Assembly: GCA_002118135.1 (NCBI GenBank)
Contig: BDIU01000197.1
Span: forward strand, 1 to 64,000
Source of the DNA: Trebouxia sp. TZW2008
Lineage: Eukaryota; Chlorophyta; Trebouxiophyceae; Trebouxiales; Trebouxiaceae
Reading direction: 5' to 3'
DNA: 64,000 bases
Part shown: positions 49,115 through 60,582 of the stretch, one piece after another
Layout: the number at the start of each line of letters is the position of its first letter
How positions within the stretch are numbered: position 1 is the first letter of the stretch
The notes under the pieces: generated by a model
What the model was told of the DNA's origin: nothing
Seen by the model: the letters and a program-made list of their open reading frames with translations, nothing else
The model's database searches: none
Translations under genes and position numbers: made by a program

Positions 49115-49404
49115 GTGTAGTGCACGCAACTTGACTCAGAATCACTTGCAATGATCTCGCATCGATCTCGACGGGTGAATGACCTGGCTGTTGTGTGTCA
49201 TGGACGAGTCGTCGATCAATCGCACGCGCAGCAAGCTCGCAAGGGGCTGTTTAGCATGCTAGCGTTAGAAGTCGGCGTTAAGGCAATCCGGTCTGCGACT
49301 TTGACCAATTTTTCTGCAAGCTTAACCGACTTGACTCTTCTGGCATCCTTGTTTGTGGCGCATGTAACACGCTGTGCAGGCATTTGCTGTCGAGCAAGAG
49401 TGCA
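49115..49404. promoter_or_regulatory. Divergent promoter region, WDR18 / plastid GPAT
   Basis: 290 bp between head-to-head ATGs at 49114 (minus) and 49405 (plus). No clear TATA box. Shared promoter inferred from spacing. Confidence 0.35.
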
Positions 49405-52021
49405 ATGCAGCTGAGCGCTGCGCAGCATACTGTTCATTGTCGTCAGCTGACTGGCAGAGCGCCTTGGACCCAACCCTTGAACTGCAGATCCGCTCACCGC
49501 CGCTCGGCGAAGTCACAGGCTCAAGCCCCGCGCCAACGCTGCAAATTAGTTACAAAAGCCTCGGCAGAAGCTGCCACAGAAGCTAGACCGTCAGGCTTGA
49601 CGCCTTTTGCGGCAGTAAGATCAGAGCAAGAATTTTTCGGAGCGTTGCAGCAAGGAGTCGATTCTGGCAAGCTGCCAAAGCCATTGTACGCAGCATTCGA
49701 GGACTTTTACAGCAACTACAAGCAGACGGTTCTTGGCAGCGATGCTCTTGATGCAAGCCCTGAGCTTGTTGCCCGCATCATGGGTAGCATTGCAGACAGA
49801 ACCTTCAACCAGTTCCTTGACCCCTACACCTTCCCCTCCTATCACACAAGGTTGCTAGAGCCCTATGACTACTACAAGTTTGGTCAGAACTATGTCAGGA
49901 CTCTGATCAACTTCAACAAGTCAGTAGTAGGTCACATAGACCGCTTCCAGCAAATACAAAAGCAGCTGGAAGCTGGGGACAATGTTGTTCTCCTTGCCAA
50001 CCACCAGACTGAAGCAGACCCTGGAGTGTGGGCCTTGCTTTTGGAAAAACAGTTCCCAAACCTTGCAACAGAGATCATCTATGTTGCAGGTGATCTGCAG
50101 TATAGCGTAGCACAATGTGCTTGGATTCAGCAAGGAATGACAATGCCACTTCAGCTGAAAACTTGCGCAGTCAGTGTGCTTTGCTGCACAATGAACTGCA
50201 AGGGCATCTGTGCAATGTTCCGCACAAGTGCTTGCTGAGTCCTGTATATGCCCATTCTACTTTACTGCATCTGAAGCTACTGTTCCATTCTGCCATTGCA
50301 GCACAATTCCTTTTTTGCTATTTTGACAACAAGACGCAAGTTGACTGCACTTTCTACAGCACTTTGTGTCTCGCTCGCACCATGCATCATCATGCATGCA
50401 GCAGGTCTGGTTTGAGCCTTGTGGTGCGCAGGTGATAGAGTGGTGGCGGATCCTCTGTGCAAGCCCTTCTCCATGGGCCGCAATCTCTTCTGCGTGCACT
50501 CACGCAAGCGCATGGATGACATACCAGAGCTCAAATCAGAGAAAATGGTATGCATGAAATGTTGCAATGCATGTCCAGTTGATCGATTCATGATGCATCT
50601 GTGTGCACTCATACAAGCGCACAACCAACATGGCAGAGCATCAGTCAGAACTATGGTGATGCGTCAACCCTCTGAATGGATGTCAGCCTGAATATGTCAT
50701 AGTGCATCTGCATGCCGTCACTTGAACACATGACATCATTACAGAGCTTAAGTCAAACGAGGCTCACAGAACCAACAATGCAACTGATATGTTGTTCAGA
50801 GGTCAACCTGTTGAGCTGGATGTGTGCATGCGCAGCCTTCTGTTGTCATGTGGCACAGCAGCATGAAGGCTTTGTTAGCTGTGAGGCTTTGCTTCATTGA
50901 AAGATGATGTCGTGCTTGCTAGTGGGGGTCTTTTAGCCTGCTAGGGTTATAGGTTTATAGAAGCAATGATCTGCCTGCAAAAGTTCTGTGCTGCATCATC
51001 ATCACACGCTTTCTAGTGAGAGTTAATGACTCAGCATCCTTGTGCATACAGGCAACCAACAGGAGAACGCTAGGTGCCATGGTGAAGGAGCTGAGCAAAG
51101 GGGGAAAGCTGGTGTGGATTGCTCCCAGTGGGGGCCGTGACAGGCCAGACCCCCAGACTGGGGACTGGCTACCCCACCAGTATGACCCAGGTCAGCACCA
51201 CCATTGCACTCATCGTCCATCCACCTTTTGAACAAGATTGGACCTGAGCAGAGGTCTGCTATGTCACTTGGCTCCTCTTCTGTTCATGCCAAGTGGCATA
51301 GGCTTGTCTTTCTGTTTCTGTCCTGTTTCGTCTGTTCTTTTGTGATCTGTTTTGCACCCTCTGCTTCCCTGTTACAGGGGCGGTGGAGCTGATGCGCACC
51401 ATGATTGGCAAGAGCAAGGTACCTGGGCACCTTTGGCCCATGGCCATGTACAGCTGGGAGGTCATGCCGCCCCCAGCTGGTTTGGAAAAGAATCTAGGCG
51501 AGCGCCGCCTCACAGGCTATGCTGGCACAGGTCAGCCTGCCTACTTACCTCATTCATACTGCACTGCAGTACTATGCTGTATTCCAAGCGGAAGGGCACC
51601 TGAAACATTGTGCACAGCATGCACAATTACATGTTGTGCTGGTCATTGGCAATGCCAGCCTTTGCTATAATTTTAGTGGGTTCTTGTGTTCTTCATCCCG
51701 TTCGACCTGCACTGATCAAGCAGAACGCACCTCGGCCAACAGGCCTGCCAACATACAGTATGCGCAGCTGTGCGCATGCGTGCTGCAAGCACAGAAAATT
51801 CTGCATTGACATGCGCTGCAGGCATTTCTTTGGCAGAGGAGCTTGATGTTGATGCACTACTGTCTGGCATCCCAGCAGAGGAGAAACAAAAGAGGCAGCA
51901 GAAATTGACTGATGCTGCCTGGACTGCAACCGTCACTGAGTTCAAAGCCTTGTCTGAGGCTATTCATGATGACAGCAAGCGGCAAGATAGCAGTACACAC
52001 TCACAGCCTTGGAAAAGCTGA
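49405..52021 (+). CDS. ATS1: Plastid glycerol-3-phosphate 1-O-acyltransferase (soluble ATS1 type)
   Basis: Transfers an acyl group from acyl-ACP to sn-1 of glycerol 3-phosphate, the first step of plastid glycerolipid synthesis. The ATG at 49405 starts [20 protein letters not shown], an Arg/Ser/Ala-rich transit-peptide-like leader of about 60 residues. The N-terminal helical domain (EEFFGAL-like region, then FYSNYKQTV) and [18 protein letters not shown] precede acyltransferase block [20 protein letters not shown] (His and Asp of HX4D, about 49985-50040). Further blocks are [20 protein letters not shown] (about 50448-50507), [15 protein letters not shown] (about 51110-51153) and [15 protein letters not shown] (about 51431-51477). 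The C-terminal exon begins [14 protein letters not shown] and ends [10 protein letters not shown]. Six or more exons in phase; length and order match plant ATS1. It is the soluble plastid type, with no membrane helices. Confidence 0.96.
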
Positions 52022-52488
52022 CAGGGGGCCACTGCATGCAACATTTGGACGCCTTTTTGACGCCGTTTGTCCAAAAAATCATCGTCAGTGCAAACAGTGC
52101 AATAGCTGGATTTCGTTGTCAAAGATTCATGAATCAGCTATTACAATAGATCCTATAAATAGATGGATCAGCAAGAGCAGTAGCTGCGCAGCATGCATTG
52201 CGCTCGCATTGTGGTCACAATGTGATGTGAACATTCAGCAGCCTGACACAGTTGCCCCATCCTCAAGGAAGGCAGCTTGCCTTGTGCGGCATTTGCATCA
52301 GCTGTTCATGCCCAAGTGGCTCTAAGAAGATTCTCGTAACGCCGCATTGCCGGGCGCAGACGTGGGTGTGAGAAGGACAAATCTCAAACTCTTGCACGCG
52401 ATCGAGCCACACAAATAATATTTGAAACTGCCTACATCAATTGCTCTGAATCGACCGTGACAAGCTTGGTCTGGTTCAACACTTCAGA
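52022..52488. other. Intergenic region before the small membrane-protein gene
   Basis: GPAT 3' end and promoter side of the next plus-strand gene. No repeat, RNA gene or coding frame supported. Confidence 0.4.
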
Positions 52489-53133
52489 ATGATCTCCGTC
52501 TCCGGACTTTTTGCGCATGCGTTAAACCAGAGCGGCACCCCGCAGAAGGCCCCGGCACGTATATCAAATTTGATCAGATTGCAGGGAGCGTTCTACATGT
52601 TCCTTGGTGCGGATACCTTGCGTGTTATGATCTTTATATACTCAGTCCTGGATCAGCACAATCTGTAGACCGAGACTGCGTTTCTGAGCGTTCCGTTTGG
52701 TGCGCAGGAGCTTTCATTTACATGAGCCCGTCGACAGCCGCAATGATGATGCTTTCGCCAAAATCAGCCAATGATGTCCTGGCCGCCGGAGTGGCTCGCA
52801 ATGGAGGCCTCCAAGTTTTGTTTGTACGTTTGCTCATCATGATATTGTGGCCATGCAGCCTTAATGAAATGCTCATAAGTTGCTGCCAGCTCATTCATAT
52901 TGCTGCAGGTGGGATGGTTCTACGCTGTTGGCGGGTGTGCCCAATCACCACAGCTAATTGCAGCTACTATCATAGGGCATGGGCTTGTATTGCCTCCCTT
53001 ACTGCTATTAGCAGGCCTCAAAGGCGGTTTTGAGCTTGGCATGGCTGTGACTTTTGCTCTAACAGACTTCCTGTTTGGAACGGCAGCGTGGTATGTCTAC
53101 AGTCAAGACTTGCGGTCTTACTTGGCGCGATGA
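52489..53133 (+). CDS. Small predicted four-helix membrane protein, unknown family
   Basis: Three exons seem to make about 150 residues. Exon 1 from the ATG at 52489 gives MISVSGLFAHALNQSGTPQK, then RLQGAFYMFLG up to a GTGCGG donor. Exon 2 (about 52709-52822) gives FIYMSPSTAAMMMLSPKSAN and VLAAGVARNGGLQVLF. Exon 3 (52909-53133) gives GWFYAVGGCAQSPQLIAATI, a hydrophobic LVLPPLLLLAGLKGG, then LTDFLFGTAAWYVYSQDL, ending RSYLAR with the stop at 53131-53133. Hydrophobic stretches suggest four membrane helices with short loops. No family is recognised. The joins are in phase but rest on splice consensus only; the first donor is not a strong one. Confidence 0.65.
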
Positions 53134-54370
53134 TCGATCCAAGACATTTTGGAATTTCAAAACTTCACGGATGCAAAGCTTGAGGAAGGCCAAGGCAATC
53201 CAGGACATGCCTGAACCGTTCACGAGTGATGTGCTAACAGCTTGCACTCAGAGTGTCCCAGGCATTGACCTTTGGCAACGAGATGCTTTGCCCTTTCTGC
53301 AGCTGTTTCAAATGCATCATGGGCATTGAGCAAGGATGAGCTGTATCTCAAATGGCAGCTGGCACTACCACAGGGCCCCTGCACTTGCGAATCTATGTGC
53401 ATGTAGCTGTGATGCTGTCGGCAGATCCAAACCTGTGACAGGACCTCAGCTACTTCACTTGGGTGAACAGCAAGAGTTTGCATTTAATTCAGCATAGGCT
53501 CGACTTGTTTGACATCAGCAATGTTGGCTGCCCCGCGTTGTTGACTGTACATATTTACACCAGTGTTCACCGGAGTTGGCCCACGTTGTGCGCCTCAAAG
53601 TTTGCCTACAGGTCAGTAATTGCGCTTCATGAGATCATGGCGTCCAACCTTCATGCATCTCACAGTTACTGGTGGCTTAGGCAAACTTTGTTTATTTGAA
53701 ATGAAGGACTTCGAGTCCAACTTTGAACATGGTCGAGCTCAAGCTGCAAGCTTGCAAACCCAATTATGCATTTGTGTGCGACTGTTTCTTTGCCAAAGAT
53801 GTGGTGGGACACCACCATTGTGCATCAGAATCTGCTATTGTCTGTATCAATACACACAAACACGCAGTGCCACCCCATTTTCACAAATTATGACCCAAAT
53901 AGCTCACCGTGCGCACTTACTTTGCTGTCAATCTACTGCAGTTACAGAATGTGGAAAGGCAGTTATTGCAACATGATCAGAGAAACCAAGAACCAACCCC
54001 TGATGCTATTTGATCAGCGTTACACTATTGCTTTGCAAAAGCAATAGTAGGCATGATGCTGCTCCACTGACAGCCAGGATTGTCAAAGCAACTCAGTTGC
54101 TGTACATTGAATGTAAAGCGGCCCAGCCAAGCTTTGCTGCCAGTACTCATGAACGTTCCAATCTGGTCAGTACTTTCAAGCTGAGAACAATGTCAAGACA
54201 AGTCACGACACAGTAACTGGAATATGACCTTCCCGCTCATATACTTCTCAGATTCAGGTACAGAATGCTTGTGACTCAAGAGCTTGTGAGTCTTGAGACT
54301 GCGTTGTGAAATTGTCTTTGAATTGACCTATTTTGTAGGCTGCACCCACCATTGATCTTTTGGCCAACGT
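53134..54370. other. Convergent spacer
   Basis: Lies between the small membrane-protein gene (plus) and the CYSTM gene (minus). No gene, repeat or RNA recognised. Short plus-strand frames (such as 53620-53976) have no family features. Confidence 0.5.
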
Positions 54371-54814
54371 TTAAAAGATGGCGTCCAACGCACAGCAGCA
54401 GCACAATGCAGCCAAACTGCATAACAACACAAGCATTAGTCACTGTTTGAGCAAATTTAGTCGCTCCACTTTTGCACAAATGCAGCAAACAATGTTGCTA
54501 GAACCTGGCGACCATGTGCACAAGAACACTCACCATGCAGTCAGGCAGGTTGCAGAGTCACTTCCACCAGCGCGGGGTGGGGGACCTTGCTGGTACATTG
54601 GTTGAGCACCATAGCCTTGCTGAGGAGGAGGGTATGGCTGCTGACCGTATCCTTGCTGAGGGTATCCCTGTTGAGGAATGCCCTGCGCGGGGTATCCTTG
54701 CTGCTGTGGATACCCTGTGAACGAGGTCAGACACACTCAGCACTTGCAATCTGCAAAGCACAGCCAGGACATCAGCTTTGGTAGCTGCTTACCCTGAGGA
54801 GGATATCCCGACAT
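54371..54814 (-). CDS. CYSTM-family small Gln/Pro/Gly-rich membrane protein
   Basis: Three small exons give about 80 residues. Exon 1 (from ATG 54814) gives MSGYPPQG. Exon 2 (about 54715-54535) gives GYPQQQGYPAQGIPQQGYPQ, continuing with more QQGY and PPPQQGYGAQP units to GGSDSATCLTA. Exon 3 (about 54416-54371) completes CLAALCCCCALDAIF, with the stop at 54371-54373. A Gly-Tyr-Pro-Gln tract followed by a short Cys-cluster membrane module is the hallmark of CYSTM proteins, small tail-anchored plasma-membrane proteins linked to stress tolerance in plants and fungi. The two splice joins are in phase, and the last one reconstitutes the family motif, which strongly supports them. No exon alone is long enough to be found as a gene. 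Confidence 0.87.
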
Positions 54815-55153
54815 ATTGGCAGCGACTTTGTCTTGCGAGGAGCAGCAGGCAAGTAAACGCGCAGAGCTTGTGCTATGCGATGCTGTCTGGCGGTCAGCTG
54901 TCCTACAAAAGGAATCGACGCGTGCCTGTATCAAGGGTCACCAGCAGCTGCCGATTACGTGAGCGAGTGGGCTCGCACGTGCGGCGACACAAAACACGAA
55001 CGAGAGTATGTTTGATTGCAATGCTTGACCGAAAGCTCGCCTCTACAACATGCACTGATCGCTGACTCCACTGACGCCTGCTCAAGCTTTTTGCGTATTG
55101 AACGATATGTGCCACTTTGCTGCAGGCTCCTCTTTTGCCACTCACGACTTAGT
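54815..55153. promoter_or_regulatory. Divergent promoter region, CYSTM / rhodanese
   Basis: About 340 bp between head-to-head ATGs at 54814 (minus) and 55154 (plus). No specific element recognised. Confidence 0.3.
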
Positions 55154-56245
55154 ATGGCTGTCGTCGCTGTGTCAACGGCTGTAGGATCACAGTTCCGGAG
55201 TACGCAACAGCTAAATAAACGACTGTCGTGCGTCGACAGACGACAAATTTGCCAGCGGCATCGTCTTCTCGTCGTCAGTATGGCTCAGACCAGTACGGGG
55301 CAAGCCAAGGACTTGACAATACGAAAAAGCAGAACTCTCCAAGCTTTATGACGATTGGAAAAAAAGCTTTCCAGCGGTACGTTCTCTCACGTCAACCTTG
55401 CGGGTCAAGCGCTTAGATATCACCCTGTTGCCTGCAGGTGCAAGCCATCACTTGCGAAGAACTGCAGGACATGCTCAAGTCGACTCAAGACGTCGTCCTG
55501 GTGGACGTCCGCGCTCCGGATGAGCAAAAAGTCTCGGTGCTGCCAGGAAATGTTGTCCTCAAGGAGGACTTTGATAAAGACACAAAAGCATACACGGACA
55601 AGAATATTGTTACATACTGGTTAGCACATTATTTCAATAAACCCCTGTGCTCACAGTCTGGGCACGCCAAAAAGGGCACGTCATCTTTGCCTGCAAGCTG
55701 CCTGGATATTATCCTTTCAAAAGACATGTACGCATGGCTGCTTATTCCAGGCGTTTGTAAATTAAACAGAACTGCCTGTTTTGCAGCACTGTTGGGATCA
55801 GAAGTGGCAAGTATGCTCAGCAGCTGATTGACCAAGGCTTTCCACACGTGTACAATCTCAAAGGCAGCATTGTGGCATGGGTGAGCTCCTCTCAAGCCAA
55901 GCACAAGTTCTCTGCTGACGCATTTTGTGACAGTTCCATGCCGCAGTCCGATCATAATATGTGCTGCTTATAATGGCCACTTCCAGCATCAGCAAGCAGC
56001 ACAGCTTCAGTAATGCAGTATGCCCACTCAACAAGGGCAGAACAACACTTGTCTGTTGCACGTCTCCATACCCATTGCAGACCTGGATGTGTACTTTTTC
56101 TGTCCTGATGCAGAGCCAAGAGGGCTACCCTCTAGTGAAGAATGATGGCAAACAGACGCCCACAAAACAGGTGCACACCTTTGGCAAAACATGGGACCTT
56201 GTAGGCGACGGCTATGAGTCAATACAGTTTGGCGCAGTACAGTAA
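55154..56245 (+). CDS. Rhodanese-like sulfurtransferase, probably organellar
   Basis: Single rhodanese domain. The ATG at 55154 gives MAVVAVSTAVGSQFRSTQQL, an Arg/Ser/Val-rich leader compatible with a transit peptide. The domain reads ELSKLYDDWKKSFPA (about 55334-55378), ITCEELQDMLKSTQDVVLVD (about 55441-55505), VRAPDEQKVSVLPGNVV, then the active-site loop CTVGIRSGKYAQQL. The catalytic Cys codon is split by an intron (about 55620-55786). The end is IVAWSQEGYPLVK, then FGKTWDLVGDGYESIQFG with a stop at 56243-56245. The Cys and the following CxxGxRS loop are intact, so persulfide transfer is plausible. The leader frame and the domain frame do not match across about 55290-55335; a very short intron, an indel or a different first exon could explain this. 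A GTAAGT overlaps the stop, so one more exon cannot be excluded. Confidence 0.88.
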
Positions 56246-57028
56246 GTGTTCTGGCTTGCACTTCACTGTTGTTATGCTGCTTTTCTGCTCTTTCTGTACT
56301 TGCAATGTGCTGTGAAACATGCATGTGTGCTGTTGACACATGAAAGCTACTGCAGAGGGAGTGTTGAGCTGGCTAGGTCTGTGCTGCCACGGGCACTGGG
56401 CGGAAGATGAGCTGTACATGCAAATGCTGAATGCGCTCGCAAGAGCTGGCTGAGCAGCAGGCTGCAAGACAGGCACATATGCGGATGCCACAGACTAGAG
56501 TTGTAAGCAGTCAAGCTGGAAACCAGCATAACAATTTACACCACTAGTTTTTGGGGGCCTATTGCACAGCAATCCAGAACTTCATTGTCATCTCCGAGAG
56601 ACTCATTGTTGGCACAATGCTGCAGCACATGTCCTGCAAGCTCCTTCAAGTGTTGATGGCATGTACAATAGCAGTAAGAACTTGTTTTGCTCATATGCAC
56701 ATAATCTTTGCTTGCTATATCTATTGCTCACGACTTGCACAGGTTGTGATGCTTTGCAGAACTTGTTCACTTGCAGGTTCTAAGCTGACTGAGAGTGCGC
56801 CATATGAGTGTACACTGTAAAGCCTGCTGCTTTCTCACTGGAGTTTCAGCAAGAACCTCAGTGGCAGACCGTTGATTTCTGCTGCACTGCCAAAACCACT
56901 GCACGATATTGCATGACAGAAATAGAAAATGCTGAGCGATATGCTGAAAACAGTACCCCTGCCTGAGCGCATGCCATTAAAGTAAGCCTGCGCGTAAGTC
57001 CTGACCGCAACAAGTAGACCTGAGCATC
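56246..57028. other. Convergent spacer
   Basis: Lies between rhodanese (plus) and TRIP4 (minus) 3' ends. No feature recognised. Confidence 0.45.
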
Positions 57029-60000
57029 CTAAGCAACAACTACATCATATGCCAGGAAGGGGTCATCATGTTGCAGCCTGGGCGGCCTGTTCTGATGCTG
57101 CTTTCTTGGCGCCTGTTTCCTCTTGCCTTTTGCAGCATCTCTGTCTGTAGCACGGTGCTCGCCCTCAGCTTGCAGCTGCTGCATGTTGCTACTGGCTGAA
57201 ACAGCTCTGTTGCTCTGAGCACTTGCGTTTCTGTCATTGGGATTAGCTTGGTTTGATGCTTCCGCTAGCTGTTGCATAGGTTGCTTGACAAACAAGGGAG
57301 CTGGGCCCGGCAAGTTTGGATTGGAGGCAATTCTGAGGGCATGTGGGCCAGCTTGTGCGCCCTGAGCTTCCCTCCAAGGGGCTATGGAAGCTGCTGCAGC
57401 AGCTATGGAAGCAGCTGAGGTGGAAGGGGCGTCAGATGACTGCTGCGCCGTGCCTGCTGTGCTTTGCCTGGCTTCAAGCTGCTGTGCTTCAGGGGAGTCT
57501 GACATCAGCACCTGCAGCCAGCATGCTTTCAGCTTGTACATACCCTTACCAAGCAGGATTTGAGACTGTGCACATAGGTTTCAAGCTGACTGCGTGTGGC
57601 AACAAAGCCAGCATAAGGATACATCATCTGCCATTCACTCCAAAGTTGACCTGCAGCACCCTTGTACTGTCACGACGCCTTGCATTGACATGATGTATGC
57701 GCGTGAATGAATTGCACACTCTTCTGCAATTTAGCTCAACTGAAGAAAATGTGATGGTGTTAGAACTGCACAAAGGTGTCATGTCAGCAGCAGAGGGGAG
57801 TCATGCCAGCTGATGCAAGGCACAATTCACCTGGCGGCCTAGCAAGTCCACAGTGACAGTGACCTTCTTCTTGCGTGCCTCCTGGGCAGCAGCCTCATCA
57901 CGTGCCCTAGCCTTCAGCTCAATCCTTTCCTGCACATCGGGAATGATTGGCACTCAGAGTCTGTGTCATCCAAAGAGTTGTGCTGAACATGCAGTATTAG
58001 ATTAAGGCAAAAAGATGCGGAAGTTGTGTCAGATGTTGACACTGCTGGCTTGAAGGCGCGCGCAGCAGAAGCACAGCAAGATGCATTCAGAATAGACGCT
58101 AAAGTTGCTGTTCAGGAAGCCTGTAGTTGCAAAGCCATGTTTGCAAAGGACCTGACCCCACAAATGTATCAAGTTGCTGTAAAAGTCACAACTATCACAT
58201 CTGAAGACGTAATTGTATTTGGCAGAGTCATTGGTCCATCACAGGAATGCATGCAACATGTGCCCTCACAACAACAATAGCCTTGTGCACAATTTGGACA
58301 GAGTCACGTCCCATCAGGGGTGAGCCAAGAATGAGCTGCTTCATTGGAACAGTCATCAGATATGCTAGCAAGCAGACTGGATAGCATGATCAACACAAAA
58401 TACCACGACTTATGCTTTGCAATCCAGGCCAAAAGGCCTGACAAATAGCCGGAAGGAGAGTTGCACACTACCTGCTCAGATAGCCAGGTGTTGCTGTCAA
58501 TCTCAAAGTAGTCGCTCTGATCATCAATGACTTTGGTCCTCTGAGCAGCGTTTCTATCATACCCAACCAGCCTGTTTTTGAAAGCCACAGCTTCAGCCTG
58601 TTTGCCTGCAGCTTCATCCTGAGTGTTGCTGGAGCTGCTACTTTGGCCTGCTGCAATAGCCTGAGACACCGGGGGTGTCAGGGAGGGGTGGGAGGGCTCA
58701 GCTGGGGGCGCAGGGGCAGGGGTCTGGGTTTTCTGGCTGTGCTCTGTGCTGGAGAGTGCAACTTGTGCGCCACAAAATGTGCAGAGGCCACCATACTCTG
58801 CAGAATCAAAGTTGGATGTTGCGGTGGTATTTCAGTTCTCACAACTTGGTCAATAGCATGCATAGGGAGCAAGGCTAAAGTTAGGACACCACTTGCGGAT
58901 GCGACAGCAACATGGAGTGAGTGGTGCTAAGCGGTTTGGTGCCTCAACTGACTTCCAGGAAAAAGATGAGCACGAGGTATGCAGCTAGCATACCAAGAAA
59001 GCGTAGAAGGTCATTTGTGAGCTGGCCAGCAGCGGCCTGCCTGAAGTCATACACCTTGCCACAGCTGAGGCAGTTCACCACTTTACGCTCGAGGTCACTT
59101 CCTGGAGGCCCTGCCTTACCAGCCCCACCAGCAGGGCCCTTGCCCTTGCGTGCTGCAGTGTGCTTGATAGTCAGAGCGCCTCCCTGCCGCTGTGCCTCCT
59201 TGTGTCCCTGCAAAAACCTGAATTTCAGAACATGACACGTCCTTACTGTGGCGCCATGAACATGCCGGCCTGGCAAGACAAGACTGGTGACGCACACCTG
59301 TCATAAATGTCACAGGAGCTGCAAAACCCAGGAATTGTTACAAGCTGCCGCAAAATCAACAATTTGCTACAAGTAGATGCAGAGTCAATGCCCTCATGAG
59401 ATATCAATTGTCAAGCAACAGTCCAGCAGTCAGCCCAGCAAACAACATAAGTGCAAATCACAGTTTGGCAAGATGTATTGGGTCAGGACTGATGATGCTG
59501 GACAGTATACAGCAAAATCCTGTGCAAGTGCAACAACAGACAGCAGGGCTGTATGCCTTATGAGGTTTGCATGGCTGCACTACGCCACATCGGCTGTGAA
59601 CTGCTGTTGTCAGCAAGGCGCAAACAGCTGATACATGTGTGTTGATAGATGCAGTAGCAGTCACCTTCTTGGCTTGACTGTGTACTTCAGCGTTGTGTTG
59701 TGAGGATGCTGCTGCGTGTGATGGCCCAGACCCTGCCTGCCAGCAAGCAAATTTTAGCACTAAGACAGCCTGTGCGCAGTGCGTTCCAGACCTAACCGTC
59801 AATCGAAATGTGAGCGTACCGCAAGCTGACTGTTGCCTTGGCTGGCGAAGGGTCTGCCCTGTGCACCCAAGAAGTCCTGCACAAGTTGCTTGGGTTCTGC
59901 ACCTCCACCCATATAGTCCTGCAGTTGATACAGTCTGAAGACAGTGTTCTAAAGATAACATCGGGAGTTTCTGCCACAGTCACATCCACGAAAGATGCCT

Positions 60001-60134
60001 ACCTGCACGATAGCGTCAGCTTCCTCAGCTGACTCTGCAGTAGCAATAGCTTCGATCACTCCATCCACGACCACTTCGTCCCATCCTAGACTGCTGCACA
60101 GCCTTTGCTTCAACCATTGCCTGTCCTTGGGCAT
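57029..60134 (-). CDS. TRIP4: Activating signal cointegrator 1 / TRIP4 homologue (C2HC5 zinc finger)
   Basis: In animals ASC-1/TRIP4 belongs to the ASCC complex used in ribosome rescue and transcription coactivation; plants keep a homologue. The ATG at 60134 gives MPKDRQWLKQRLCSSLGWDE, a short helical domain ending AESAEEADAIVQ. The next exon (about 59940-59803) has LQDYMGGGAEPKQLVQDFLG. The C2HC5 finger is split by an intron: KVVNCLSCGKVYDFRQ (about 59042-59090), then YGGLCTFCGAQV (about 58745-58790). After a Pro/Ser-rich linker comes the family block KNRLVGYDRNAAQRTKVIDD and YFEIDSNTWLSEQ (about 58470-58590), then ERIELKARARDEAAAQEARK and KKVTVTVDLLGRQ (about 57833-57930). The last exon (57505-57029) is low-complexity and ends DDPFLAYDVVVA. 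A C-terminal ASCH domain is not visible. Exon joins between 57500 and 57830 and near 59200-59340 (a possible 21-bp micro-exon) are uncertain. Confidence 0.9.
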
Positions 60135-60582
60135 CACGGCGACTCAAACGTGCCTGGAAGCTGCCGATGCAAGCTCACTGATGGCCTCTCGTCGAGGCTT
60201 TCGACATTCAAGTTTTGACAATGTGTCTGTACGGAGCGCGAACACATACGGAGCACGTGCTTGAGCACTTCAAAGTGCTGTTCATGTTTCAGCAAAGTCA
60301 CAATGGCCTACAACTACAAGATCTGTCCTGAGCATTTCACACTATACACTGTGATGTATGTGCATTTGCATGCCACAATGGCTGAAAGTTTTGGACTAAA
60401 TAGAAAGCAATAACTATTGAATCATCTACACTTGTAAGTGGTCATTGCAAAGTCTGTGGAACCTCAGCTCCCCATGCGGTACAACTATGCGGGTGAACAT
60501 GAAGTCGAAATCAGAAGTTACAGAATCAAGGTAAATTAATGGTCTAGCATGCCAGACCTGAAATGATAGATTCATGCCATGT
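60135..60582. other. Intergenic region between two minus-strand genes
   Basis: 3' end of the helicase gene and promoter side of TRIP4. No feature recognised. Confidence 0.4.
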
